The notes under the pieces are model-generated. The model saw only the letters and a list, made by a program, of their open reading frames with translations, had not been told where the DNA came from and ran no database searches. The position numbers and the translations under genes are program-made. From NCBI RefSeq assembly GCF_965363235.1, contig NC_134841.1, positions 60,099,078-60,163,077 of the forward strand: a stretch of DNA of 64,000 bases, in the 5' to 3' direction. The DNA is from Mytilus galloprovincialis (Eukaryota; Mollusca; Bivalvia; Mytilida; Mytilidae). Below are positions 1 to 11,225 of this stretch, piece by piece; within the stretch, counting starts at the first letter, position 1; every line of letters begins with the position of its first letter.

Positions 1-1562
1 ACACCCAAACGACCAGAAACAATCCGAACATATCATACCTTTATATCTTCTACCAGGTTATTTTGTTCCTGTCGTCCGTCTTGGGTCCGTCTACTGTATT
101 ACTTGCAATGCAATCAGCAGTCAGAACTGTTTTCAGCACCTCGGCAGTAGTTGCATACATCGTTACATATGCACCAACAATTCTTTTTATTTTCATTTGT
201 TTAAAGTTCAAATCACAGACACAGCTAACAATAGCGATGATATTGAGTGCAATATATGCAATGTTAATGATGGCGGTTATAGTCGGAACCATTGTAAACA
301 TTTCAGAGGAAGGGTTTTTCACTCCGTCTGCTGTGTTTATGTATGTCTTAGTAGGGGTTTTTCTTATAGCCGGACTTTTCCATCCCCATGAACTAACTGA
401 TTTGTTTTGGGGAGTTCTGTATTTCATATGCATTCCTGCTGGTTACCTATTCTTGATTATCTACGCGATTTGCAACTTAAATAACGTGTCTTGGGGAACA
501 AGGGAAACACAAACAGCTGTTTTAGAAAACCAAGTACAAAAAACTCAAAAAAAGACGACTGAGGATGAACTTGGAGTTGTTTCTGGTGAGGTCATTGAGG
601 ATATTCTTAAGCAAGTTAAAACAAGCAAAATCAAAGATGTTTCATGTCGAGATTTAGTACCGTCAATTTTTCAGTGGATTAATAACTTGATAATCCTGCG
701 TTCTTTAGAAAGCGTGGTTAGTATATTTAAAAATGTTGATGGAGAAGAATATGATAACGCACCCTTGATGCAGAAATCAATGAGACGGAAGAAGAGGAAA
801 GAGTCGACCGAGGAGGATAATGCAGTTGACGAAGATTCTTGGGCAGACCAACATGGTACAATTAAACGCCTTAAACAAGATGAAATAAACTTTTGGAATG
901 AACTGATTGTAAACTATCTTGCACCATTGAATCAAGATAAAAAGAAAGAAAAGGCAGTTGCTGAAAGTCTGAAAGACTTCAGAAATAAAGTAGCTTTTGC
1001 ATTCTTTTTCGTAAATGGTCTATGGCTTGTTATAATGACGGCAATGAATGAAGTTAAAGCAGTATTGAATATTAATATACCAACAGTTGATGGGAGTACA
1101 ATTACTATTGAACCACTTGGACTTCTCTTTTTAGTCATATTCGCAATTTTATTATTTATGCAATTCTTTGGTATGATCCGTCACCGATATGGAACATTCT
1201 TGCAACTTCTTGCGGCAACAAATTTACGGAGTAAAGATTCTGATCCAGAATCAGTCATTCGAAAAATTAAAGAACTATCTTATTCTTCAGAACCAGATTT
1301 CGTTGTTCATAGCAATAGAAAACCCGGTGGTAAATCATACGAAACAAATGTCTCTCCGGAAGAAATAGACGATATCTATGAAAATTTTGCTCACCACAAG
1401 AGGGCAAAAAATATTGGAAAGTCTATCAAAAGACCAAGCCCACATGTAGGCAACAAACCTTTTGACTTGAAAAAGACATTCCGACGAAACGTAAATCACA
1501 TGACACGTAACAACAAAGAACACAAAATGAGAATTGTTTCAGATAACGAAGAAAGGTTATAG
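1..1562 (+). CDS. Chitin synthase paralogue A, 3' part of last exon (5' partial)
   Basis: The frame is open from base 3 to the TAG ending at 1562 (about 520 aa) and aligns along most of its length with the C-terminal part of paralogue B. Seen: five closely spaced membrane segments (starting SSVLGPSTVLLAMQ), the metazoan chitin synthase signature SWGTRE at 489-506, a hydrophilic cytosolic stretch of about 170 residues, two further membrane segments (FFFVNGLWLVIMTAMNE and EPLGLLFLVIFAILLF) and a basic tail. In this family the membrane bundle after the GT2 domain forms the translocation channel for the growing chitin chain, and SWGTRE is needed for export or activity. The catalytic domain lies upstream of the window. 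The tail after AATNLR is about 108 residues and quite unlike that of B, so the cytosolic end has diverged far faster than the channel. No stop or frameshift is seen. Confidence 0.93.
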   Translation, partial: TQTTRNNPNISYLYIFYQVILFLSSVLGPSTVLLAMQSAVRTVFSTSAVVAYIVTYAPTILFIFICLKFKSQTQLTIAMILSAIYAMLMMAVIVGTIVNISEEGFFTPSAVFMYVLVGVFLIAGLFHPHELTDLFWGVLYFICIPAGYLFLIIYAICNLNNVSWGTRETQTAVLENQVQKTQKKTTEDELGVVSGEVIEDILKQVKTSKIKDVSCRDLVPSIFQWINNLIILRSLESVVSIFKNVDGEEYDNAPLMQKSMRRKKRKESTEEDNAVDEDSWADQHGTIKRLKQDEINFWNELIVNYLAPLNQDKKKEKAVAESLKDFRNKVAFAFFFVNGLWLVIMTAMNEVKAVLNINIPTVDGSTITIEPLGLLFLVIFAILLFMQFFGMIRHRYGTFLQLLAATNLRSKDSDPESVIRKIKELSYSSEPDFVVHSNRKPGGKSYETNVSPEEIDDIYENFAHHKRAKNIGKSIKRPSPHVGNKPFDLKKTFRRNVNHMTRNNKEHKMRIVSDNEERL

Positions 1563-1582
1563 ATCCTGATTAAGATCATTTT

Positions 1583-1588
1583 AATAAA
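1583..1588 (+). promoter_or_regulatory. Poly(A) signal of paralogue A
   Basis: AATAAA lies about 20 nt after the stop codon. This implies a very short 3' UTR. A GT/T-rich stretch follows within 40 nt. Confidence 0.6.
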
Positions 1589-1813
1589 AGCTATTGACGT
1601 CTCTTTTCTGAATACACACTGGCGAGTTGAATGTAGATAAGTTATTGTCTGAGCATAAAAATCACATTATTTGCAAAATCCTTTAATAACTATTCAATAA
1701 TGAAAGACTATGCATTATATCGATTCATTCATAAAGTAAATTTAGTGAATTCATGCATTCTCAAACTTCGACCAAACTCTTTTGTCTGGAATACGTTTTG
1801 ATTTTATTATTTT

Positions 1814-3252
1814 ATGTTCACCCTAGGCCGATACCGAATCCGAAACCGAGACCGAAAGCGAAAATAGTAGTGAGGTAAATGTTAAATGTTTAAATCTTTA
1901 ATTAATGCAATTCTGTTACTCTATTATATTGTGTGAAATTTGAATACACTAGAGGGAGTATTACTTCAATTCATCAATTGACATAAATCTATTAAAAAAC
2001 CAAAGTGAAATTTAACGAGTATTAAATATTAAAAATAATTACGCAAGTTATATACAATTAAGAATAAACATACATAAATGAGAGTATAAGACGGATGAAC
2101 AAAGGAGCGGTACGAATGAGCTAGCAGAGTAATCTTTTAAAGGTTTTGATTGGGTAAAAATGTTACCCTACATTTTAACAAATGGCTTAAATGCTTGATG
2201 TTAGCAAAATTTAATTCATTAAGATATCCATGAAATTATTCATTTAGCTATCAATGAAATTATTCATCAATCTATCCATGAACTTATTCATCAAACATTC
2301 AGATTAATGATAACATGGCCTTAAGCTGACGATTGGGAATCTATGAAAAGTGATTGACCAGAATGGGAAGCGGTATTTGAATCTATTGCACTTCCAAAAT
2401 GATAAATCGCTTTACAAAAAAAAGCATTGTTCTATATTGGACATTGACATATACAATGATTTATACGCAAGTCATAATAGACATAGGAAAGAAGATAAGA
2501 TACATCAAACCTTGTTTCCTAGGTCAAAGCAATGACGCAATGACTTACACATTGACGGATGTGATCGGTTCACACGAGATATTTCCGTTTCCTCGTGATT
2601 GTGACTTACTTGGCGATACCATATATCTATCTGATCCTCATATTGCAACATCATATACTTTCATGCAGCTACCTAATCAAAATGCAAACATCTGCGGTCA
2701 ACGCAAATGTTTCAATTAAAAGATTCGTGCAAGAAGAGTTTAACTTGAACATTTCATTAGACGAATGAAAATAATAGGTTCTCTTCATAGACATAGTCAG
2801 AACGATATTGCACATACTGTAACAAACCTTTTTCATAAGTTCATGGGAATTAATGAATTACAGTACATAGTTATCAAAGGTACCAGGCTTATGATTTAAT
2901 ACGTCAGACGTCCGTTTCGACTACATAAGACTCATCAGTGACGCTCAGATTAAAAATAGTAAGAAAGACAAACAAGTACAAAGTTGAAGAGCATTGAGGA
3001 CTCAAATTAAAAAAAGTTGTGCAAAATACGATTAAAGTATAATCTATACCTGGGAATTGAAAATCCTTAGTATTTTGAATTGTTTATACTTTTGAAGTAA
3101 TACTTCATTATTGTATTCAAATTTCAAACAATACAATGAAGTTTAAGGGGTGAGACAATTAACATAATGAACATTTATCATTTACCTCACTACTATGTTT
3201 GGTTTCGGTATCGGTTTCGGTTTCAACTTCGGTATCGGCTTATGGTGAACAT
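1814..3252. repeat. Element or duplication bounded by ~160-bp inverted repeats
   Basis: The segment from ATGTTCACC at 1814 to about 1977 reappears in reverse complement at about 3085-3252. Both arms carry runs of the ACCGA/CCGAAA type, then TAGTAGTGAGGTAAATG, then an AT-rich part ending near AGTATTACTTCA. The arms are clearly similar but diverged, with small indels. The 1.1-kb interior has no transposase-like frame and contains a fragment of the AGACG...CGTCT dispersed repeat. A foldback or MITE-like element with long terminal inverted repeats is the simplest reading. Confidence 0.6.
2878..3075 (+). repeat. Dispersed repeat, AGACGCGCGTTTCGTCT family (fragment)
   Basis: Shares the order 'taccagg, cagacg..cgtttcg.ctac, aagactcatcagtgacgctc, acaaagttgaagagcattgagga' with copies near 14790, 27885 and 61821. 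It is noncoding. The core is an imperfect palindrome (AGACG...CGTCT). Confidence 0.6.
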
Positions 3253-3979
3253 GTCTAATACTCCGACTACGATTATGTTTGAAAATCTGTCTCTCCGTCT
3301 CAATTTCCAAAATCAGTTTATTATTTTAATTTATGAAAGTTCACCATGAAATTGCGGTGTCACGTGTGAACATCTTAGAATATGTGCTAAGTTATGATAA
3401 TAACGAAGAATTTAACATTTCACACGGCAAAGAAATGCGATAGGTCGAGCTGATGTATCCATTATATGCACACATTTTCATTTTCCTTTTAAAGTAGATA
3501 CTTTTATTAAATCTATAATGAAATTATACTGATTATGGCTTTTTTTTTTACTATAAACTAGCTATATGTAAACCTACTATTAATATGTAATCCAGATACA
3601 TGTTATATATTTGTTTTAATTCTAAGTTGTATCAAATAAAATTATACATCTATTAATCTGACTTTTCTAACTAGCACGTGAAACTTTATTTTAAGCATTA
3701 AAACAATAAATAATATAATCACGGATTTCGACAAAAAGTATATTTAATTTCACTAGTACTGTTGAAACTTGATAAACCACTCGTCTTTCCAAACAAACAA
3801 GATGACATACATTATCAACACTGTTTTATTTATTCGAGCGTCACTGATAAGTCTTTTGTAGACGAAATGCGAGTTTGCAAAATTTCAATACTGTTATTTA
3901 TGATGAGTTTATTTGTACATTAAACTTACAAAAGTAGCAATATACATTTGAAAAAGGATACCCGTTGAATATAAAGATA

Positions 3980-4060
3980 AGTGTAGGTGCGATATGATTG
4001 ACAATGAGACAACTCTCCACAAGAGACAAATGACACATTTAATTTCCCCGCGGAAATGAC
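3980..4060 (+). repeat. Dispersed repeat, AATGAGACAACTCTCCACAA family (fragment)
   Basis: Contains the core shared with 11037-11225, 39196-39262, 41735-41880 (reverse) and 57480-57575 (reverse). Noncoding; I recall this motif as abundant in mussel DNA but could not search for it. Confidence 0.55.
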
Positions 4061-5554
4061 TTATTTGGTGCTGTACACTGTTCTTTGTCTTTTTAATCTC
4101 GACGCTTAATGTGTATTTATTCAAACCAAAGTTAACCTTTAATCAATCTTTATAAAGCCTATGACATAAAAAAATCAATCAATGATTTGTGACATACTTT
4201 ACAAATCCTTGATAAAACTATGAAAGGTTAAATCATTATATAGAAAGACGTGTTATTCGGCTATAGAATTAAATCAGAATAGGATACAAATGATATCATT
4301 TTCGACCTCACAGTACATGTTCCTGGAATAACTACCATTAGATAGTGAATTCAACATGAGCACAAAAAAATCTAAAATGGTCAGAATAGAACAACCACAA
4401 CCTCTAAAGGTTTTTTTTTTGTGTGAGGTAGTTGTTAATTAACTTAAGGTAAACACAACGACGTTATTACATGAAGAGCTAGGTTTCCATATATTTGTCA
4501 CACGAGCTAATTTTTACCAAAAAAAAGGTGATTTCTCAATTTTCTATTTAACTGTTTTGAATGTATTCTATCTATATTAACATCTATGAAGGATTATGAA
4601 TATTAAAAGATTTGTGAACAAAATTCCGTATACTTTATACTTTTTCCTAAAACATTACAAAATGAGAACCCCTTAAACATGTAAGATTTTGATTTATTTC
4701 TCTATATCTCTATAAAACCATAACAAAACTCACTGTAAAAAACATACGAACAAATGTTCTTTGTTGAGTAAGAATTATTTCATTCATGTCGGCTTTATGG
4801 TGATTTGTAACAGTAAAATACAAAGTAACAATTTTACAACTTTGACATTCAACTTTTCAACTCTTCTTGCTTTATGTGATGACTGCACAATACAAAAAAT
4901 AAAATAAGTGATAGATATGATAGGTACATGTATAACAAATACGTAAATCCAATTGTTGTTGCTTCCAAAATAAAACAACAAAAACACATGAAAAATACCA
5001 ATGACTTGTGTGTCTTTTTGTTTTTAGTATTCACAAGTATTTTCATTTTTTTTTAATCATTTAACAAATACGCTTGATGGGTTTTTTAAACGTTTGTCAT
5101 TCACATTCTTAATCTGCTGTAATACAACAAATGCGAAAGAAATTTAATACGTAGATACGAAGAGTGAGTGTTGGATGCCGCTAACATGTTTACTCTGCCA
5201 GATTCTATATGTGCAATTTCTTAATTAGGAGCCTGTTATTAAGTGGTTGTCGTTGTTGCTATACTTGTTTTTCGTTCATTAATGTACAAGAATTAGTCCG
5301 TTAGCTTTCTAAACAAAAATTATTATTGTTTATGCCCTTTGTTATTTACATCAGTTCATGTCAAACGGGTTTAAAGTTAGAGTAAAAAAACCTAGGGTAG
5401 ACACCACACTTACGTATCTCAGTCCATTTGATTTTTTCGATTATAAAACTTTTGAAACTACAATATTATACATTGATATGCGAACATGGGAATCATATAT
5501 GGTTGAACGTCAACGTAATTAAATATTATAGAAATATCGTGACGTCTAAAAAAT

Positions 5555-5731
5555 AAATATTTAAGAAATAATTCATGGGGACTTGAATTTATACGAACTT
5601 TACCACGGGTTAGCCCTTATTTGAATATTGTACCACGAGCACAAACAAGGGGTAACATAGCGGCATAAAGGGCAAACCTGTGGTAAAATCAGTTTTAATT
5701 CACGCCCCCATGAACTATTTCTTAAATATTT
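5555..5731. mobile_element. MITE-like hairpin element, 177 bp
   Basis: A 26-bp arm at 5555-5580 is matched in reverse complement by 5706-5731 with one mismatch (arm ends TTCATGGGG). The interior is noncoding. Size and near-perfect arms fit a nonautonomous DNA transposon. The terminal AT-rich bases make the exact ends and target duplication unclear. Confidence 0.6.
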
Positions 5732-6924
5732 ATAGTGAAGACATAATATTTGTTTTGGTCGTTAACTGTGATTAACTATTCCTCTGTTTATTCTGTCATT
5801 TTTGTGGCTCCAAATTACTGTACGTATGCCTTCATTTGATTCACATACGAAAAATGAATATTGAACTCATGATACAACACTTACTTAACGCTAAAAGATG
5901 CGTATATTACTGCCATTTCTCAATAAACGAGGAGGTTGACGAATGATCATGGAGAAGAAATAATGAATAAAGGCAACAGTAGTATACCGCTGTTCAAACT
6001 CATAAATCCATGGACAAAAAACAAAATCGGGGTAACAAACCAAAACCGAGGGAAACGCATAAATATAAGCGGAGAACAATGACACAACACCACAATGTAA
6101 CACACACAGAAACGGACCAAACATCAGACAAAATCCCACGAGAATAACAATATATCTGTATCTGTTCACTTTGATTATAAATTAAACATCTGGTGAAAGT
6201 CTGCTGCATCAATATGCATTATGGTAAATACCAACTACTAATATTTTTTTATTTTTTTATGACCGATGCACTTTCCTCGGATACCTCAGTGGAACATACG
6301 GCCCTCAAAATGAAAAGTTTTACACTGGTCATTTTAGGGCCCTTTACAGCTTGCTGTTCTCTGTAAGCAAATTACTACTTTGACCTATCCTCGTTTATCA
6401 GTTTCTTTGTTGTTACTTGGATTGGAGAGTTAAATTCGTTGCACTTATACCACATCTTCTGATTTATATAAACAATAATTATGGACATACGAAATTGTTT
6501 GTCTCATAAAAATGTATGAGAGATTATATACTTTATGTATATGTCTATCAAGAATCAAGTATTTTGTTCAGAAATATTTAGTGGTGATGTTGAAGTCACC
6601 CTGAAGTAAACCATATGTCTCCTTTCATTCGTCCTACAAATGTTCAGATTGATTTGATAAATAAGTTCGATAATTGAGAACACTCAAATTGGACATTAAA
6701 TGAAATATAAAAGTCGTTTATCAGCCGTTTGCTCTTATATATGTCAATGTCATTTTAAGATTACAATAGAACATGTGTATATGCTTTTCTTAGTTTTAGG
6801 TATGGATTATTATTATCGTGTCAAGGACGTTGAAGTGTATATGTTGTGTACAAATTATAATTTGTACAAAACAAAATTATAATAATTGTAATTCGTATTT
6901 TCAATTTGTAAAAAAGTGCAATTT

Positions 6925-7050
6925 GTACAAAAAGTGCTTGTACAGTTGATCTCCATTCGTTTGATGTGTTTAAGATTTTGATTTTTCCATTTGATTTAGG
7001 GATTTTTCTTTTTGATTTTTCCTCGGATTTCAGTATTTTTCTGAATTTAC
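6925..7050 (+). repeat. Dispersed repeat, CCATTCGTTTGATGTG family (fragment)
   Basis: Matches the middle and 3' part of copies at 8095-8250, 16915-17095 and 29130-29290 (cattcgtttgatgtgt, then catttgattt, then cctcggatttcagtattttt). Noncoding. Confidence 0.5.
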
Positions 7051-7439
7051 TTTTATTGACGATATTATAATGTGTAAACATTTGAATAACATTAACTGAT
7101 AAATTTTGCAATAATTTATACTATGAAATTTGTTATAAAAAGCACACTATATAATTCTTATTCAAAGGACTACACAGTAAACCTTATTTCAAAATACCAA
7201 AAAAGTGCTTTGTCCTTAATTGTTTGAGCATTTGAGTGAAATATGGCATTGGGAATTGTACAACCGTGAATAACGAATTGTCTTGAACATCTTCAATTTG
7301 ATTTCTCGACTTATATCATGTTGAAATACCTATTACGGTTCCCATGAGGTACCCCATATCTCCATATTCCATAATTACACCTAAGATAGTTAGAGGATGA
7401 GTTTGGGGACGACCATACTGCGGAATTAATATAATTACA

Positions 7440-7740
7440 TTATTCCCACAGCAAGTTTTCACTGGTGCCAATTTCTATAATATTACCAGAATTATCACAA
7501 GGGCCAATTTCTATTATACTATCAGAATTGTTACAGGTACCAATTTCTATTATATGATCAAAATTGTCACTAGGGTCAACTTCTATAATACTATCAGAAT
7601 TGTCAATCGGGCCAATTTCTATTATGTTATCAGAATGGTTATTGAGGCCAATTTGCATTAAGCTATCATAATTCGTTACTGGGGCATATACTTATTACTA
7701 AAGTATTATCTTAAGATTGAAACAGGGACCGAATTCTATT
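7440..7740. repeat. Degenerate 36-bp minisatellite, about 8 units
   Basis: The motif ccaatttctat.ata.tatcagaattgt is repeated at about 36-bp spacing with scattered substitutions. Because 36 is a multiple of 3, the minus strand reads as a 12-residue peptide repeat (NSDSIIEIGPCD-like) for about 72 aa. No signal peptide, splice signals or flanking exons support coding use, so I treat it as a minisatellite. Confidence 0.75.
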
Positions 7741-7751
7741 GTACTATCATA

Positions 7752-7915
7752 ATTAACTCTCTCTCAAATTTATGATTGCGTTGGATAAAAAACGCAATTT
7801 TTATACGTGCGTATATGCATGAAATACAAATTTCGTAGAGAGGCCTAAATACAGCACACACTACATTTTCCAAAAGACCATAAAAAGTGAAAAGTGTATT
7901 TTGACAAAACGCATT
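7752..7915. repeat. Dispersed repeat shared with the B-C spacer
   Basis: The stretch starting atgattgcgttggat...acgcaattttt.atacgt and ending with an aaaagacca..aaagtgaaaa segment recurs at 39497-39640. Both copies lie in spacers between chitin synthase paralogues. It may be an ordinary dispersed repeat or a trace of the tandem duplication. Confidence 0.5.
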
Positions 7916-8094
7916 TGACAAACAGGTCGAACAACTAACGATTGCCAGATAAATCGATCAAAACGATCATGTAACAAAATGGATCTTTATAAAGATTTAA
8001 TAACAAACAGAAAACAATAAACTTGCGGCGTAGATGGTGTGCTATTTTATTTCACCATAGTCGGACATATATATATATATGTATTGCTAAAATA

Positions 8095-8250
8095 ATATAG
8101 GTAGCTGCAAAAATCTAGCTAACTATAAAACCAGGTTTAACCAATTCAGGGCTATGACAGCTGTTATCTATTCATGTGCTGTCCTTGGAGCTTTTGTTTT
8201 GCCATTTAAATTTTCCTGTGTTTTTGTTATTTTACTTTTTGGAAGGTTTC
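8095..8250 (+). repeat. Dispersed repeat, CCATTCGTTTGATGTG family
   Basis: Shows the order 'ctagctaactataaaaccaggttta, atgacagctgttatc, attcatgtgctgtcc, cttttgttttgcca'. Related copies are at 16915-17095 and 29130-29290 (plus) and 18195-18300, 21855-21965 and 28440-28560 (minus). Noncoding. Confidence 0.55.
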
Positions 8251-9560
8251 AATTAAATATATTGACTTATTTTTACTTGTTGTACACCAGCTTTGTGAAA
8301 TTCGCAATACAACTGGAGATCACAACTTAAGGAAATAGAATAGGAAGTTATGAGTGTAAACCCCACCCAAAACAAAAGAGAAACAACAAAACTAGAGGAA
8401 ATAAAATCACAACGCCATAGGCAAAAAGGAAGGAGACCAACAGACTAACCGTCTATTCATAAATCACAAAATTCGGGGTTTGTGCTCAAAGCAAGGGGTC
8501 GACAAAAAAGATATAAATAGGTTAACCTTCAAACGGAAAACAGTGTGTTATATTTTTAATAAATTATGTATTTTGCCTGGAAGCAGTTCGAAGATAAAAT
8601 AAATAAATTGCCAGATAGAAAATAGTTATTTTGAGAATGTGGACAATCTCTGTAATGCTCCCATTAATGTTAATTAAAGAAATTATTGTAACTTCTTTTT
8701 TTCCTGAAACAATCAATTATTTTGCATGTGCCAAATGTTGATATACCTGTAATATCTGATTTCTATAAAATGTGAGATATATTTAACCGGCGGTTTGATT
8801 GTTATCTGTTCGACGCTCAAAGACAAAATTATCATGCTAAACACTGTGCTGGTCTACAACAATTTCTACTTTACTAAGATTCGTGTGTGAAGATACTCCT
8901 ACTTAAGGTCATTAATACACACAACCGACTAAATGCTATCACAGACATTTGTTATTCTTAATTTCTGGTTTATAAGGTTAAAGATAAAAAAAACAAACAT
9001 TGATATTCTTCTATTATTCTAAAACCTGACAACGTTTGGTTCACAAGACTTATTTTCATACCTTTAAATCAGTTGAATTTACTATTCCAAGAGAACCGAA
9101 AAACTTCAACTTTTGATAAAGTTAAAATAAAGATGTTCATCCCCTGGAGGATATAAAAGACCTTTATCATCGGAGATGTAATATCTAAACATCTTGATTG
9201 CTGTTGTTTAAAAAGTAAAATCTCAAAAATACTGAATTGTGTATCGGCCTTATACAAATATAGTCCGCTAGTCTTATTAGGTTTGGTTTTTAATAAATGT
9301 GTTCCAAATCTCGAAACCAAGCACACGTACAAACACAAAAAAACAGTTTATTGAAACCATTTCTTGACGAAAAAAAATATTGTCAAGATAAAATAATTTA
9401 AAGGTGCATGAAATGAGGCTTAAATGGATAACTTAAAATATCAAAAGAAACAGTAACATGTGATGAAAAAAAATGCTGCATTGTAATAGTATAACAAATA
9501 CCTACACTGAAAAAAAAATCATTAAGACAGGGGTAATTTGCAACATATGTGAATTCAGTT

Positions 9561-9675
9561 CTCAGACGGGGTATATACTGTGACATTCCCGGCTGAGGGC
9601 TTATATCCCCTTCGCCTTCAGGGCAGAGGGTATCAACTCTAAGCCTAGAATGTCACAGTATATACCCTGTCTGAG
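9561..9675. mobile_element. MITE-like hairpin element, 115 bp
   Basis: A 28-bp arm (9561-9588, containing GGTATATACTGTGACATTC) is repeated inverted at 9648-9675 with one mismatch. The 59-bp loop is GC-richer than the surroundings. This is a very short foldback element with no coding content; a structured noncoding transcript is an alternative without support. Confidence 0.6.
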
Positions 9676-11036
9676 ACCCAAATAACATATAATATGTGGT
9701 TCTCGCCTATATAATTTTCTATGCCTATAACTGAAGATGAACTGTATTCAAGATGATATCAATCACTAAGGATATATAGGTATATCATATATAGTTCAAT
9801 CTCGTCATATCATCTTGGCGAAATATTCGGACCAAGTTGTTTTCCACTCCGTTAGTGGATAACACTTGATTTTATCAGTTGTATGGTCTTCACCGTTTTT
9901 TAAGTTTCCATCTAGTGCAAAATTTTGTTTATACTTTTTTATTCCCATGTGTTTATCCGCCGAAACCAGAAAATTTGTGTAGTATGCAACTGATTATATA
10001 TTAAGTTTTTAAGTTTTTGGTAAATTTAGAATTAATGGCATATCTTAGATACTTTCTAATAAATTATTTATTTGCAACTGTTTTAAATTCGGGTCGATAA
10101 AGAGCTTGAAATAAGGGTAAGACATCTATATATTGTGGTGAAGATTGTTTGTGGCTTTTCGTATATCTTTTGATTGTTGGTTGCTCTCTTTATCATTCAA
10201 CTTCATTATGCAAATTATTCCCTTGATTTTTAGGGGGTTATAGATAATTGATATTTGATGTAATTAAAAAAAAAATTAGAAGTAGGTCAGTATATAGTTC
10301 TATTGAAATGTAGATAAAAAATACGAAGAACTATTTGTATGTCCTAAAATTATCCACCGTCAACCAACAACACTAGCACAAAAAACCCAAGATGAATGAC
10401 GGTGCCTTATTGTTCGTAAAAATCATTGATAGAACAAATTTGCAGTATAAAACTATGTTGGCAAAGGAAATGGACCATGAACCTCAGTTATTTGTCTCTT
10501 ATGCAACTGATTAAATCTGAAAGTTTTTAGTTTTTGGTAAATTAGGAATTAATTCAATGTCTTTGATACTATCAATTAAAATAATTTATTTGCAATTATT
10601 TCAATATCTGGCTGTTTCAGAGTTTGGAACATTGGTTAATAGATAAATAATTAAAATCGGGCAAATATTTCACTCTAAATAAGAATAGTGGGACTGCCAA
10701 ACAGTGCAGTTTACTTGAAGACGTATTGATGAATATTTTTAATTAAGATACATTTTGTGTTGTTTCTTGTGACTTAATGAAGGTTAATTCGTTATTAATG
10801 ATTTTAACTTTCATCGTTGTTCAGTTGTACACCTTTACATTAGGAAAAGTGAGTGTTAGAATATTTTTCTTGCAATAACTTAAAAACACTGTTACGAAAT
10901 AATTTTACAATTAGATAGTTTGTTTCCTGTGATTAAATGAAGGTCAAGTTCGATTTTTACGCTTTTAGGTTTTATCGTTGTTGAGAAGTGCACATTTAAG
11001 AAGCGAAAATTGATACTTGGATTGAATTTGTAAAAA

Positions 11037-11225
11037 AGAAGATGTGGTATGATTGCCAATGAGACAACTATCCACAAAAGACCAAAATAACACAGAAATT
11101 AACAACTATAGGTCATGTATGGCTTTCAACAATGAGCAAAGCCCATACCGCATAGTCAGCTATAAAAGGCCCCGATAAGACAATGTAAAACAATTCAAAC
11201 GAGAAAACTAACAGCCTTATTTATG
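11037..11225 (+). repeat. Dispersed repeat, AATGAGACAACTCTCCACAA family (longest copy)
   Basis: Runs from gatgtggtatgattgcca through aatgagcaaagcccatacc to caattcaaacgagaaaac. This is the most complete copy in the window and shows the family is at least 190 bp. Noncoding. Confidence 0.6.

Noticed and set aside
2399-2719. 106-aa plus-strand frame in the A-B spacer
   Set aside because: It lies inside the long inverted-repeat element, has no recognisable domain, signal peptide or splice context.
7440-7740. CRISPR-like array of 36-bp repeats
   Set aside because: Units are contiguous and degenerate with no unique spacers, and the context is eukaryotic.
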